This document shows positions 28,607 to 39,243 of a stretch of 64,000 nucleotides of DNA, piece after piece (within the stretch, counting starts at the first letter, position 1; every line of letters starts with the position of its first letter). Both the position numbers and the translations under genes were made by a program. Below the pieces are notes generated by a model, which was not told the DNA's origin, did not search any database, and saw nothing but the letters and a program-made list of their open reading frames with translations. Source of the DNA: Mesorhizobium sp. B2-4-15 (GTDB lineage: Bacteria > Pseudomonadota > Alphaproteobacteria > Rhizobiales > Rhizobiaceae); the NCBI RefSeq assembly GCF_006658505.1, contig NZ_VFUZ01000004.1:282097-346096 (forward strand), given 5' to 3'.

Positions 28607-29833
28607 CTAGAGTCCGAGCGCCAGCCACGCCGTGCCGACGACGAGCGTTGTCAGTGTCAACGGCAGGCCGACCTTGAAGAAAGCGCCGAAGGAAAGCGGC
28701 GTGCCCGCCGCCTTGGCCTGCTCGGCGACGATCAGATTGGCGACCGAGCCGAGCAGGGTGAAATTGCCGGCCAGCGTCGAGCTCATGGCGACCACCAGCC
28801 AGGCACGCTCCGGGTTCTCCAGGCCGGGTATGAACGGCCGCAGTGCCAGCACTGCCGGAACATTACTCATGATATTCGAGAGTACCGCTGTGAAGCCGGA
28901 TAGCCGCCAGACGTCGTCCAGGCCGAGATTCCTGGCCGAGGCGATGATATCGGGCGTCAGCAGCGTCCTTTCGGCGCCGGCAACCACCACGAACAGGCCG
29001 GCGAACATGAACAGCAGCGGCCCATCGATCTCGCGATAGATGCGTTCCGGCTTGATGGCGCGTGTGAGTAGGAGAATGGCGCCGCCGATCAAGGCTGCCT
29101 TGGCAACGGGAACGCCGGCGAAGAAGGCAATGGCCAACCCGATGCAGACAATCACGGCCTTCAGCACTTGCCCGCGATGCATGCGGCCGCGCGAGACATG
29201 GGGCGTCAATTGGGCGGTGCGGGTGAATTCGGCCCGGTAGACGATGCGCACGATGACAATGACCGCGACAAGGCCGAACAAGGCGACCGGCGCCAGCGCC
29301 GCCGAAAAGGCCGGATAGGAAATGCCCGACAGCGCCCCGATGACCATGTTCTGCGGATTACCGGTAATGGTGGCGACACTGCCGCAGTTCGATGCCGTGG
29401 CGGTGGCGATCAGATAGGGAACCGGGTTGCGGTTGATGACCCGGGTGACGTGGACGACGATCGGCGCCATGACCAGACAGATGGCGTCGTTGACCAGGAA
29501 GGCCGAGAGCACGCCGGTCAGCAGCGTCACCATCACCAGGAGCATGAAGGGCGCATGCGCATGCTCGATGGCGATGGCGCCAAGGCCGCGGAAGGCGCCC
29601 GACACCTTCAGATGCGCCACCACGATCATCATGCCGAGGAGAAGCGTGATGGTGTCGAAATTGATGGCGCGGTAGGCGTCCTCCATGCTGACCGCGCCGA
29701 TGGCGATCATCGCCGCGCCGCCAAGCAGCGCAATGCCCGCCCGATCAAGGCGCAGACCTGGTATGCGGCCGATGGCGACGCCGGCATAGGTGAGGACCAG
29801 GATCAGCAGTGCCGCGGCGCCCATTAGTGTCAT
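28607..29833 (-). CDS. SLC13/ArsB-like anion or Na+/H+ permease
   Basis: A 408-residue integral membrane protein with around 11 hydrophobic segments. Family features: 'DTITLLLGMMIVVAHLKVSGAF', 'LLTGVLSAFLVNDAICLVMAPIVVHVTRV', 'NCGSVATITGNPQNMVIG' and a second 'LSNIMSNVPAVLAL'. The two internal 'SNVP'-type loops are the hallmark of the ArsB/NhaD-like CitMHS superfamily. The substrate is not clear from sequence. Confidence 0.85.
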   Translation of the reverse strand: MTLMGAAALLILVLTYAGVAIGRIPGLRLDRAGIALLGGAAMIAIGAVSMEDAYRAINFDTITLLLGMMIVVAHLKVSGAFRGLGAIAIEHAHAPFMLLVMVTLLTGVLSAFLVNDAICLVMAPIVVHVTRVINRNPVPYLIATATASNCGSVATITGNPQNMVIGALSGISYPAFSAALAPVALFGLVAVIVIVRIVYRAEFTRTAQLTPHVSRGRMHRGQVLKAVIVCIGLAIAFFAGVPVAKAALIGGAILLLTRAIKPERIYREIDGPLLFMFAGLFVVVAGAERTLLTPDIIASARNLGLDDVWRLSGFTAVLSNIMSNVPAVLALRPFIPGLENPERAWLVVAMSSTLAGNFTLLGSVANLIVAEQAKAAGTPLSFGAFFKVGLPLTLTTLVVGTAWLALGL

Positions 29834-29987
29834 CGGTAGAAGCCCTGCTCGATCTGTTTGCGCACCGATGCCGGACGCCCCGCGATTCACCCGACGAAAA
29901 GCCTTAGCGCGATGTGGGGATCGATGCCAAACGGGCTGGTTGGATTGTTGGCTGAGAGTGTCTGGAAGGCCAGACCGCGTGGCATCG

Positions 29988-30950
29988 CTAACTGCGATAA
30001 AAGTCCAGCCGCTGCCGCAATGCCTGCGGCGAAAACAGCTGCTCGACGGTCTGCCGCGCCTTGCGGCCCACTTTCGCCCGCAGCGCCGGGTCGGCTTTGA
30101 GTTCGGCCAGAATCGCTGCCGCCTGTTGCGTCGTTTCGAACAGGTAACCGTTTTCGCCGTGCCTGATATGGTCGGCGTAGCCGCCATGCGAATGGCAGAC
30201 CACGGGCAAACCGCAGGCCATCGCCTCGAACACCACGCGGCCGAATGTCTCGACATGCGAACCGGTGCGATAATAGAACACGTCGAGCGTCGGTAGAAAC
30301 TGTTCGGCGGCCAATTGGCCCTGAGGCAGGAGTTCGAGTTGGGGGTGCGGCGTGAGCTTGTCCCTGAGCGGCATCCCGCCCTGAATCCTTACCGCGGCGC
30401 CATCGGCCAGCAAGGCCTCGTAGAGCGCCACATCGTCGCCATGATGCTTGTCCGCCGTATCCCGGCTCAGCCGCCCCACAGTGAACGGACCATCCAGCCT
30501 TGCCACTCGTGGTGAGAAACGGTCGATATCGATCGGCGACGGATGCACGACGCCTTCGACATGCAGCATGCGCTTTTGAAAGTCGGAGATCAGCACCAAT
30601 TCAGCCTCCGGCCAGCCCAGCAGGCGCGGCATGCGTGTCGTCAGCGCTATGATCTTCGGATGAAAGGTGTTGAAGACATAGATCAGCCGGCGTGGTCGCC
30701 GGATCAGGTGGGGCCACAGCTTGTTGCGCCAATGCGCGCCGACGAAAACATGGATGCCGCCATCAGGCACGTTGCGCGTTGCCGGCGAGACACGGCGAAT
30801 CGGAAACTGCCGCATCAACTCGTCGGACACGCGCGAGGAGGTTGCCCAAAGACGTACCGCCGAGTCGGCGCTTAACAGCCGATACAGCTCCAGGGTTTCG
30901 CGTTCGCTGCCGCCAAACGGGTTTTGAAAGCCGTTGAACAAATGGATCAT
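29988..30950 (-). CDS. glycosyltransferase family 4-like
   Basis: A 320-residue GT-B glycosyltransferase. The C-terminal donor-binding domain shows 'GRLSRDTADKHHGDDVALYEAL' and 'VETFGRVVFEAMACGLPVVCHSHGGYADHIRHGENGYLF', the EX7E-type family 4 pattern. The N-domain includes 'NGFQNPFGGSERETLELYRLL'. Start 30950 was chosen on length and on the 'MIHLFNGFQNPFGGSE' N-terminus. The acceptor is unknown; surface polysaccharide is a fair guess. Confidence 0.85.
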   Translation of the reverse strand: MIHLFNGFQNPFGGSERETLELYRLLSADSAVRLWATSSRVSDELMRQFPIRRVSPATRNVPDGGIHVFVGAHWRNKLWPHLIRRPRRLIYVFNTFHPKIIALTTRMPRLLGWPEAELVLISDFQKRMLHVEGVVHPSPIDIDRFSPRVARLDGPFTVGRLSRDTADKHHGDDVALYEALLADGAAVRIQGGMPLRDKLTPHPQLELLPQGQLAAEQFLPTLDVFYYRTGSHVETFGRVVFEAMACGLPVVCHSHGGYADHIRHGENGYLFETTQQAAAILAELKADPALRAKVGRKARQTVEQLFSPQALRQRLDFYRS

Positions 30951-31166
30951 GATCGCTGTGCTTATCTGGCCTTGCCGGGCTGTCTCGCCATTCATTCGCC
31001 GGCACCGAAAAGGCCCTGACCGTACCGTCGGCCGGACGGTCGAGGAGCTCAAGAAGGGCTGGAACGTCCCCGGCGGTGCCCCATACATCACTTACCGGAG
31101 GAAGCACACAGACAAGAAAGCGTCAAGGAAGCGGTCTCTGTCCGTCCGCACCGCCGGTGGCTCTGG

Positions 31167-31955
31167 TCAATGCACGGTGGCGGGGCTGGGCGCAGGCATC
31201 AGCGAGGCTTCCGCCGGATCGAAGCTGACCTGATCGCGTCCATTCGATTTGGCCGCATAAAGGCGCCTGTCGGCGGCGGAGAATATTGCCTCGTAGGTGG
31301 TCGGCCCGTTGAAGCTGGTGCCGCCGATGCTGACGGAAAGCGGACAGGAGCGGCCGCCGGGCGAAAAGTCCATCTCGCGAATCCGCCGGCAGATGCTTTC
31401 GGCAACCAGCCAGGATTGGGAGGGATCGACACCGGGAAGAAACACGCCGAATTCCTCGCCGCCAATGCGGCCGACGATGTCGCTGCCGCGCAACTGTTCC
31501 TTGATCGCCTGCGCGATCAGCTTGAGGGCCTGGTCGCCACAGTCATGACCGAGGCGGTCGTTGATCGCCTTGAAGTGGTCGGCATCGATGATCAGCAACG
31601 CGCCGGAGCGGGTCTGCTCTTGCTTGCGGGTCTGCTCGAGATAGGCTTCGACCAGCATCGAGAAGGCGCCGCGGTTCAGAACCGCCGTCAGACTGTCGGT
31701 CGCGGCAATGATGCTGAGATCGCGCTGGGCTATGGCCAGTTGGCGGATCTTCCACATAAGAAAAAACAGAAACGAACCGCCCAGGATCAGAGGAAGCAGC
31801 AGGTCGGTCATTTCCGCGCGCCGAACAGCTTCGGACGATAGATAGGGAAAATTGAACGAATCGACGAAAAACGCCACGGCAATGAAGAATGCCGTGCCGG
31901 CGGCCGTCACAGCGATCACCCTGCCCCAGCTGGTCGGCGACAGGTCGAGCCTCAT
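31167..31955 (-). CDS. diguanylate cyclase (GGDEF)
   Basis: A 262-residue protein. Two membrane helices (about 11-31 and 51-69) are followed by a GGDEF domain with the active-site GGEEF at 165-169, so it should synthesise cyclic di-GMP from two GTP. The RGSD at 156-159 is at the correct distance to be the inhibitory I-site. A short cytoplasmic linker separates the helices and domain; there is no visible sensory domain. GGAG precedes the ATG at 31955. Confidence 0.92.
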   Translation of the reverse strand: MRLDLSPTSWGRVIAVTAAGTAFFIAVAFFVDSFNFPYLSSEAVRRAEMTDLLLPLILGGSFLFFLMWKIRQLAIAQRDLSIIAATDSLTAVLNRGAFSMLVEAYLEQTRKQEQTRSGALLIIDADHFKAINDRLGHDCGDQALKLIAQAIKEQLRGSDIVGRIGGEEFGVFLPGVDPSQSWLVAESICRRIREMDFSPGGRSCPLSVSIGGTSFNGPTTYEAIFSAADRRLYAAKSNGRDQVSFDPAEASLMPAPSPATVH

Positions 31956-32141
31956 CCTGTTCCACTCCGTTAGCCGTCTCAACCATGACGTGCCAACGCA
32001 AACAAAATGATAAGACTTTCCTTTTAATTCGAGATCAGATGCCCCGGAGCCGGGCACGCTCGCCAATGGACAACCGTGCTCCGGCGATGAAAGCAAAGCT
32101 CATTCACCGAATCCGATGCGGATGCAGGGAAATCCTGAACG

Positions 32142-32363
32142 TCAGCGGTTGGGCATCGATTCGCCCGCCTCGACAACGAAGGATGCCGCGATCAGGTCGT
32201 CGGCATCCAGTTGTAGGGAGCCGTCGCCTGCACCCATGATGGCGGCGACCTTATGAAAGGTCTTCATCTCATAATCGGAAATTTCGGCATCCCGCATTCT
32301 GGCCTTGAGTTCGGCGATACGCCGCCCCAAGGCAGGGGACGTTCCAATTTCACGTTTCGACAT
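32142..32363 (-). CDS. small hypothetical protein
   Basis: A 73-residue frame starting MSKREIGTSPALGRRIAELKAR with GGAGGAG about 12 bases upstream. The product is mostly helical, with 'RMRDAEISDYEMKTFHKVAAIMGAGDG' in the middle. No family was recognised. Confidence 0.55.
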   Translation of the reverse strand: MSKREIGTSPALGRRIAELKARMRDAEISDYEMKTFHKVAAIMGAGDGSLQLDADDLIAASFVVEAGESMPNR

Positions 32364-32633
32364 GGCTTGGCTTCTCCTCCCCCAACCCGTGCTTGCTTTG
32401 CCTCGCCCATTCGCCAGCCCGCATATTGCCTTTTATGAGGCTCCGCGAATACAAGGCCCCGAACGCGCAGTGCGCGCTAAGGTTCCAGCCTTGGCAGATC
32501 ACGAAATAATTCTACGGTCGCCGCGCGGACGGGCCTGAAACTCCCGCCCAGCTTCCGTTACACAGCGCAGCCTTGGCAGCGATTAGATTCGGCGGCTTCG
32601 GCAAGATCATACGGCATAAGCCGTTGAAATTAT

Positions 32634-32710
32634 TGGCGATCCCGGCAGGATTCGAACCTGCGACCATCGGCTTAGAAGGCCGGTGCTCTATCCAGCTGAG
32701 CTACGGGACC
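32634..32710 (-). tRNA. tRNA-Arg (UCU)
   Basis: Cloverleaf on the minus strand: acceptor GGTCCCG/CGGGATC, D-arm GCTCAGCTGGATAGAGC, anticodon stem-loop CCGGCCTTCTAAGCCGA with anticodon TCT, T-arm 'GTCGCAGGTTCGAATCCTGC', discriminator G and encoded CCA. 77 nucleotides. Confidence 0.97.
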
Positions 32711-32764
32711 GCTGGCCGGCTTGGGGCCGGTAGTGTTCGCTCTGGCGCCCATTTGGGCCTGCGA

Positions 32765-33070
32765 TCAATGCGTCCAGGGCGTCCTGCGGTCATAGCGGAA
32801 ATTCTCCGCATAGGAAATCTGGCGGCGCTTGGGCTCTTTCGGCTCCTCGACGCGGAAGGCAAGCCCTTCCTTTTCGGCGTAGGCCACCGCCTCTTCCCGC
32901 GTGTCGAAGGTGAGCCTGATCTGGCTTTTCATGTCCCCCGACGTGGTATAGCCCATCAGAGGATCGATCTTCTTGCGCATCTCGGGGTCGAATTCCAGCA
33001 CCCAGTGGCCGGTCTTGGCCTTGCCGGACTGCATCGCGGTTTTGGCTGGGCTGAAAATGCGCGCGGACAT
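32765..33070 (-). CDS. NDUFS4-like complex I accessory subunit
   Basis: A 101-residue protein of the ETC_C1_NDUFA4/NDUFS4 family: 'ARIFSPAKTAMQSGKAKTGHWVLEFDPE', 'DPLMGYTTSGDMKSQIRLTFDTREEAVAYAEKEGL' and 'RRQISYAENFRYDRRTPWTH'. In alphaproteobacteria it is an accessory subunit of NADH:quinone oxidoreductase. It lies between two tRNA genes. Start 33070 has no strong ribosome binding site. Confidence 0.9.
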   Translation of the reverse strand: MSARIFSPAKTAMQSGKAKTGHWVLEFDPEMRKKIDPLMGYTTSGDMKSQIRLTFDTREEAVAYAEKEGLAFRVEEPKEPKRRQISYAENFRYDRRTPWTH

Positions 33071-33195
33071 GGCCACCTCGTTACTGTGCAAGGCAGCATC
33101 GCCACCTTTTCGCCCGTCATTACTGCGCAATGAGGACCGCGGCAAGGTTTTTGCACTTGCCATGCAGCACCGAAATGAATAGGCAACAGACCGTT

Positions 33196-33272
<77 letters not shown>

Positions 33273-33421
33273 TCCCTCTCGAAAACACAGTATCGACCGC
33301 CATTGGCGTGACCCTATGGCCACCTCGCGCCGCTTCCGGTCGTGGGCCTTGCCGCGACAGTTTTCTGGTGCAAGTCTGTTTTCTGGCGAAAGTCCAAAGG
33401 CGGCAACGGGGGCGCTTCGAA

Positions 33422-33847
33422 ATGGCACCAAACGACAGGCCGGTGATCACCAGGAAAGGCCAGGAGAGCAACAAGACCAGCCAGTCCGGGGGCATGGCGC
33501 TGGTCACCGGTGTCGGGCCGCAACACACCTCGGCGACAAGACTGTGGTTTGGCAAGGCGAGCAACGCGCCCGGCTTTCGTTCGCTGCCACACCACCATGG
33601 CGAAGCTGAAACCGGCGCATACCTGCTGTCGGGCAATGCCCGTATCTATTTCGGCGAGGGCTATCAGGAGTTCGTCGAGTTATCGGCGGGCGATTTCATG
33701 TTCGTGCCGCCGTTCCTGCCGCATCTCGAGGCCAATATGAGCACGACGGAAGAACTGTGGTGGCTGGCCTGCCGAACCCCTGAGAACATCGTGATCAATT
33801 TGCCTGACGTCGACGACGCCCAACTCGCCGGCTACCGCCGTGGTTGA
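33422..33847 (+). CDS. cupin-domain protein
   Basis: A 141-residue cupin. The two motifs are 'LPHHHGEAETGAYLLSGNARIYFG' and 'ELSAGDFMFVPPFLPHLEAN', with the HHHGE and downstream His of the metal site. It has a single small-barrel layout and an N-terminal extension of about 25 residues. The ligand and reaction are not clear. Confidence 0.85.
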   Translation: MAPNDRPVITRKGQESNKTSQSGGMALVTGVGPQHTSATRLWFGKASNAPGFRSLPHHHGEAETGAYLLSGNARIYFGEGYQEFVELSAGDFMFVPPFLPHLEANMSTTEELWWLACRTPENIVINLPDVDDAQLAGYRRG

Positions 33848-34094
33848 GCACGTTCCGCCGACTGAGCATCGGCAATCGCCCAATGCATTTGAAGGCAAGC
33901 TCGCCGGGCGAGAACCCCAACCGCCTCGTGCCCGGCGAGCCCGCAACCTGATTTGGAGCGCAATCAGGACCGGGATCAGCCGGCAAGCTTGCGTTGCAAG
34001 ACGGGTGCCAGCTGCCGTTTCCCGAAATGGGACGGCAGTTGGGGACAACGAACCGCCATTTGCAGGCCGGATGAATATCGAGGCCGGCCTAACT

Positions 34095-34152
34095 CTTGTT
34101 TTGACGCAATTCCGGACAGAAAACCGTTTCACGCCCTTTCCTGGAACTGCTC
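34095..34152. repeat. rhizobial intergenic palindromic repeat
   Basis: TTGTTTTGACGCAATTCCGGACAGAAAACCGTTTCAC...TTTCCTGGAACTGCTC, the linker plus second hairpin of the repeat seen at 14.5 kb, with a 5-prime arm CAATTCCGGA and 3-prime arm TCCTGGAACTG. It abuts the stop of hdaA. Confidence 0.78.
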
Positions 34153-34864
34153 AGATCTCGAACTCGCCCTGCCCCTCATCCATGGCACTGACTGTTTCGG
34201 CCGCCAACGCCCTGGTGATCGGCATCTTGCGCTCGAGCGCGGTGCGGTCGAGCCGCTCCACCACGCGCATTGCTGTCGCCAGCGAGCGTTCGATGCGCCG
34301 CACCAGATACTGCACCACATGCGGTTCGACCTCGACCTGGCGGTCGGCGAAGAGCTTGGTGATGACGCCGGCGAGCAGGAGATCGTCAGGCTCATGGATC
34401 TCGACCGTCGCCGCCGCCTTCAGCCGTGAGGCAAGATCCGGCAGCGAAACACCCCAGGCCAGGGGAAAGCGGCGCGCCGTCAACAACAGCGTCGAGCCGG
34501 CGCCGCGCACCGCATTGATCAGATGGAACAGGCCTTGTTCGTCGATTGGCCCCGCATCGACATCGTCGATCAGCGCAGGGCGAGCGCCGAGATTGGCGAT
34601 GCTGTCACCAATGCGCCTGGCATCCACGGCCAGCGCGTTGGCATGCGCACGCCAGATTGAGGAGAGATGCGTCTTGCCGGAACCGGCGGGACCGGCCAGC
34701 ACCACCACCGGCGAGGGCCAGTCCGGCCAACGATCGACCAACGCCGCCGCCTGATGGTTGGTGCCGGAGACGACGAGTTCGTCCCGCGAATAGCCGGTAC
34801 CATGGCCGAGATCGAGCGGCAGTTGGCGAGGCGGATCGGTTCGCTGGGCGGTCACTTCAGCCAC
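34151..34864 (-). CDS. hdaA: HdaA-like regulator of DnaA
   Basis: A 237-residue AAA+ protein related to DnaA. The N-terminal QLPLDL (14-19) is a beta-clamp-binding motif, as in HdaA/Hda that promotes hydrolysis of DnaA-ATP with the clamp. Walker A GPAGSGKT at 58-65 and Walker B 'LIDDVD', with a shortened C-domain and no DnaA DNA-binding domain IV. It overlaps the permease gene by eight bases. Confidence 0.9.
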   Translation of the reverse strand: MAEVTAQRTDPPRQLPLDLGHGTGYSRDELVVSGTNHQAAALVDRWPDWPSPVVVLAGPAGSGKTHLSSIWRAHANALAVDARRIGDSIANLGARPALIDDVDAGPIDEQGLFHLINAVRGAGSTLLLTARRFPLAWGVSLPDLASRLKAAATVEIHEPDDLLLAGVITKLFADRQVEVEPHVVQYLVRRIERSLATAMRVVERLDRTALERKMPITRALAAETVSAMDEGQGEFEI

Positions 34865-36030
34865 GCGACTGCGTGCGGTGACCCCCGCCGCGATCTGCCG
34901 GCAGCGGCGGCAAGGGCTGTGTCGAATGGCCCTTGTAGAGCGGCGATTCGAGATAGCGGGCTATGGCAAAGCGCACCAGCACGGCGACGGCGGCGGATGC
35001 CGGCACGGCAATCAGCAGGCCCACGAAGCCGAACAGCGCACCGAAGGCAAACAGCGCGAACATCAGCCACACCGGGTGCAGGCCGACACTTTTGCCGACC
35101 AGCCTGGGCTGCAAAATGTTGCCTTCGATGAACTGGCCGATGAAGAAGACCACCGCCACCGCGACGATCATGGTCCAATCCGGCCAGAACTGCACGAAAG
35201 CGACGCCAACGGCCAGCACCAGTCCGGTCAGAGAGCCGACATAGGGGATGAAAGAGATCAGTCCGGCGAACAGGCCGATGAGAATGCCGAAATTCAATCC
35301 GGTCAGCGTCAGGCCGGTGGCATACATGGCGCCCAGGACAAGACAGAGCGTGCCCTGCCCGCGCACGAAGCCGGCGGTCGCGGTGTTGACGTCGCGCGCG
35401 ATGGCGCGCACGGTCGCGACATTGTCGCGCGGCACCCAGCTATCGATGACCGCCACCATGCGGTCCCAGTCGAGCAGCATGTAGAAGGCAACGACCGGCG
35501 TCACCACGAACAGGCTGATCACCGAGACCAGCGCCACGCCGGAGCTCCAGATCGAGGTGAAGACCGTGGTCAGCAGGCCGAAGCCCGAGGTCAGCAAGGA
35601 GTTCAGCCCGTCGCGCAAACCATTGGCGTTGACGCCGAATTTCTGTTCGAGCCATTTCGGATCAAAGGATGTGATCAGGCTCTGCAGCCGGGTCAGATAC
35701 TCCGGCAGTTTGCCGGCGAAATCGGCCATCTGGGTGGCCAGAACCGGAATGAGGATGACAAAGGCCAGCACCAGTACGATGAGGAAGGTGATGAGGATGA
35801 CCACCGTCGCCATGAAGCGCGACAGGCCGAGCCGCTGCAGCCGGTCGGCGACGGGATCGAGGAAATAGGCAAGCACCATACCGGCGACGAAAGGCAACAG
35901 GATAGCGCTGAAAACATAGAGGAAAAGCGCCACGATCGCCGCGCCGGCGAGCCAGAAGAAGATTTGCCGGCGGAACGCGTAGGACGCGGCAAGATCGGCA
36001 GCCGCAGCTTCGATCACTGCCGCTTCTTTC

Positions 36031-36059
<29 letters not shown>
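34857..36059 (-). CDS. AI-2E family transporter (PerM-like)
   Basis: A 400-residue membrane protein with about eight hydrophobic segments and a central soluble loop. The conserved '[14 protein letters not shown]', '[14 protein letters not shown]' and '[24 protein letters not shown]' place it in COG0628/PerM. Its name suggests AI-2 export, but most members have no verified substrate. It overlaps both neighbours, so the three genes (phosphatidyltransferase, permease, hdaA) look like one unit. Confidence 0.9.
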
Positions 36060-36648
<589 letters not shown>

Positions 36649-36798
36649 GGAGGAAGCAGGTTGGCTAGCCGCAAACGCCGCGTGCGATGCCCCGGCTATC
36701 CACGCTTTTGTCGGGCCAAATGGCGCCCGCTTCCGCCGTTATCCTTGCGGACAGAAACCGTTCATGCGAAGAGCCCGCAAACGAGCAGGAAAATTGTG

Positions 36799-37908
36799 AT
36801 GAGCAAGCGCGAAACTGGCCAGCACAAAACGGGCCAGCACAAAACGGGCAAGCGCAGGAACGGGCTCACCTATGCCGAGGCCGGCGTCGACATCGATGCC
36901 GGCAATCTGATGGTCGAGAAGATCAAGCCGCTGGTGCGCGCCACGCGCCGGCCGGGCGCGGATGGCGAAATCGGCGGTTTCGGCGGCCTGTTCGACCTCA
37001 AGGCTGCCGGCTTCACCGATCCGGTTCTGGTGGCCGCCAATGACGGCGTAGGCACCAAGCTCAAGATCGCCATCGAGGCCGGCAAGCACGACACGATCGG
37101 TATCGATCTCGTCGCCATGTGCGTCAACGACATCGTCGTGCAGGGCGCGGAGCCGCTGTTCTTCCTCGATTATTTCGCCACCGGCAAGCTCGATCCCGAC
37201 CAGGGCGCCGCGATCGTCGGCGGCATCACCCAAGGATGCCGGCAGGCCGGCTGCGCGCTGATCGGCGGCGAGACGGCGGAAATGCCCGGCATGTATCATG
37301 GCAAGGATTACGACCTTGCCGGCTTTGCCGTGGGTGCGGCCGAACGCGGCCAGCTTTTGCCGACCGACGATATTGTCGAAGGCGACGTGCTTTTGGGCCT
37401 CGCCTCCTCCGGCCTCCACTCCAACGGCTTTTCCCTGGTTCGCCGCATCGTCGCCGCCAGCGGCCTTGCCTGGGGCGATCCGGCTCCGTTCAACGACGAG
37501 GCCACGCTGGCCGAGGCGCTGCTCGAACCGACGCGCATCTACGTCAAGTCGATCCTGAAGGCGATCCGCAACACGCATGGCATAAAGGCGCTGGCGCACA
37601 TTACCGGCGGCGGCTTCCCCGAAAACATTCCGCGCGTGCTGCCGAAGGACTTTTCCGCCGAACTCGACCTCGACGCCATCGAGGTGCCGGCAGTGTTCTC
37701 CTGGCTGGCCAAGACCGGCGGCGTGGCGCCGGAGGAGATGATGCGTACCTTCAATTGCGGCATCGGCATGATCCTGGCGGTGGCGTCCGGCCAGGCGGCG
37801 CAGGTCGCCGCCGTGCTGCAGGAAGCCGGCGAGACGGTGACGCCAATAGGCCGCATCGTGCCGCGCCGCGACGCCGGAGTGATCTATCGGGGCTCGATCG
37901 GCCTATGA
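36799..37908 (+). CDS. purM: phosphoribosylformylglycinamidine cyclo-ligase
   Basis: A 369-residue AIR synthase of purine biosynthesis. It has the PurM fold: '[50 protein letters not shown]', '[16 protein letters not shown]', and '[16 protein letters not shown]'. Compared with usual PurM it has an N-terminal extension '[15 protein letters not shown]' generated by two copies of a 15-bp repeat. It overlaps purN by four bases. Confidence 0.96.
   Translation: MSKRETGQHKTGQHKTGKRRNGLTYAEAGVDIDAGNLMVEKIKPLVRATRRPGADGEIGGFGGLFDLKAAGFTDPVLVAANDGVGTKLKIAIEAGKHDTIGIDLVAMCVNDIVVQGAEPLFFLDYFATGKLDPDQGAAIVGGITQGCRQAGCALIGGETAEMPGMYHGKDYDLAGFAVGAAERGQLLPTDDIVEGDVLLGLASSGLHSNGFSLVRRIVAASGLAWGDPAPFNDEATLAEALLEPTRIYVKSILKAIRNTHGIKALAHITGGGFPENIPRVLPKDFSAELDLDAIEVPAVFSWLAKTGGVAPEEMMRTFNCGIGMILAVASGQAAQVAAVLQEAGETVTPIGRIVPRRDAGVIYRGSIGL
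36817..36846 (+). repeat. 15-bp tandem duplication in purM
   Basis: GGCCAGCACAAAACG occurs twice in a row, then GGCAAGCG. It adds Gly-Gln-His-Lys-Thr-type repeats to the PurM N-terminus without a frameshift. Confidence 0.85.
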
Positions 37909-38618
37909 GCATGCAGAGGAAACGCACCGTCGTTCTGATATCGGGACGTGGCTCCAACATGACGGCGCTGATCGCGGCGGCGAGCGACCCGGCCTTCCCG
38001 GCCGAGATCGTCGGCGTCATTGCCGACAAGGCGGATGCCGCTGGGCTCGGCATCGCCAAGTCCCGCGGCATCGCCACGCAGGTCATTTCCCGTGCCGACC
38101 ATGGCAGCAAGCAGGCGCATGATGCCGCGATCGACGCGGCACTCAAGGCGTTCAATGCCGAGATCGTGGCGCTGGCCGGCTATATGCGTATCCTCACCAC
38201 CAGCCTTGTCGAGAAATGGCAGGGCCGCATGATCAACATCCACCCCGCCCTGCTGCCCGCGTTCAAGGGCCTCGACACCCATGCCAGGGCGCTCGCGGCC
38301 GGCCTGCGCATCCACGGCTGCACCGTCCATTTCGTCACGCCCGAAATGGATGACGGCCCGATCATCGCTCAGGCGGCCGTGCCGGTGATGGTCGGTGACA
38401 ATGCGGATATGCTGGCCGCCCGGGTGCTGAAGGCCGAGCACAGGCTTTATCCTCTGGCCCTGGGACTGGTTGCCGAGGGAAAGGCGCGCATGGAGGCCGG
38501 CCGGACCGTGCTTGCCTATTTTGCCGACGATGCCGACAACGGCACTTCGGTGGTGATGGCACCCGACCCGCTGCGCGAGGAAGCCGACCTTGAGCATCTG
38601 GCACGGATTACGCCCTGA
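37905..38618 (+). CDS. purN: phosphoribosylglycinamide formyltransferase
   Basis: A 237-residue PurN using N10-formyltetrahydrofolate to make FGAR. The catalytic signature '[42 protein letters not shown]' has the active-site His and Asp, and '[12 protein letters not shown]' is the phosphate loop. Its start overlaps purM's stop as ATGA. Slightly longer at the C-terminus than many PurN proteins. Confidence 0.96.
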   Translation: MSMQRKRTVVLISGRGSNMTALIAAASDPAFPAEIVGVIADKADAAGLGIAKSRGIATQVISRADHGSKQAHDAAIDAALKAFNAEIVALAGYMRILTTSLVEKWQGRMINIHPALLPAFKGLDTHARALAAGLRIHGCTVHFVTPEMDDGPIIAQAAVPVMVGDNADMLAARVLKAEHRLYPLALGLVAEGKARMEAGRTVLAYFADDADNGTSVVMAPDPLREEADLEHLARITP

Positions 38619-38628
38619 CCTTGAGGTT

Positions 38629-38647
38629 GGTAGCAAATATTGCTACC
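38629..38647. promoter_or_regulatory. ParD operator
   Basis: GGTAGCAA, three bases, TTGCTACC: a perfect inverted repeat 23 bases upstream of the parD start, as expected for autoregulation by a ribbon-helix-helix antitoxin. Confidence 0.8.
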
Positions 38648-38669
38648 TTCTGACCAAGGAGACAGTTCG

Positions 38670-38945
38670 ATGACGACAGTCGAAAAGGTCAGCGTGGCGC
38701 TTTCCCCGGAACTCCTGGAGATGGTCAAGGACGCCGTCGGCAGCGGACGCTATGGATCGGTAAGCGAAGTGATCCGCGAGGCACTGCGCGAGTGGCGCTT
38801 GCGTCAGCCGCTCCGCGAAGCCGAAGTGGAGCGATTGCGCAAGGCTTGGGCGGAGGGGCTGGAGAGCGGCCCGTTTGCTGATTTCGACATCGAGGACATC
38901 AAGCGAAAAGCCCGCAGCCGGCTCATCGACACTTCCAAGAAATAG
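38670..38945 (+). CDS. ParD-like antitoxin
   Basis: A 91-residue protein: N-terminal ribbon-helix-helix 'EKVSVALSPELLEMVKDAVGSGRYGSVSEVIREALREW' and a C-terminal charged tail that would wrap the toxin. AAGGAG is before the ATG. The gene directly precedes parE (three-base gap) and carries the palindrome upstream. Confidence 0.92.
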   Translation: MTTVEKVSVALSPELLEMVKDAVGSGRYGSVSEVIREALREWRLRQPLREAEVERLRKAWAEGLESGPFADFDIEDIKRKARSRLIDTSKK

Positions 38946-38948
38946 GCC

Positions 38949-39242
38949 ATGGGAAGCGTACAGATCATTCGCAGCCCGGCGGCGGAAAATGATCTTGTCG
39001 ATATCTGGCTTGCCATCGCCGGGGACAGCCCACGTGCCGCCGACCATTTTCTGGATGCCATCGCCGAGCGCATCCTGCACCTTGCTGACCTTCCCGAAGC
39101 CGGACCGCGCAGACCCGACATCGCCGCTGACGCCAGAGCGCTGACCATTGGCAACCATCTAATTCTCTATCGCCTGGCCGGAAGACGGATCGAGGTCGTG
39201 CGCATCGTGCATGGCGCGCGTGATGTGTCGACGCTGTTTTAG
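38949..39242 (+). CDS. ParE-like toxin (RelE/ParE superfamily)
   Basis: A 97-residue toxin: 'IIRSPAAENDLVDIWLAIAGDSPRAADHFLDAIAERILHLADLPEAGPRRPDI', 'HLILYRLAGRRIEVVRIVHGARDVSTLF', which matches the ParE fold that poisons DNA gyrase (family knowledge). All expected segments are present with no frameshift. It ends one base before the following gene. Confidence 0.92.
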   Translation: MGSVQIIRSPAAENDLVDIWLAIAGDSPRAADHFLDAIAERILHLADLPEAGPRRPDIAADARALTIGNHLILYRLAGRRIEVVRIVHGARDVSTLF

Positions 39243-39243
39243 G

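Noticed and set aside
28395..28610. A 71-codon plus-strand frame overlapping the permease stop
   Set aside because: No family match and no good start signal; only the last 40 codons look protein-like.
36817..36846. Tandem 15-mers as a start of a CRISPR-like array
   Set aside because: Only two copies without spacers and inside the purM coding frame.
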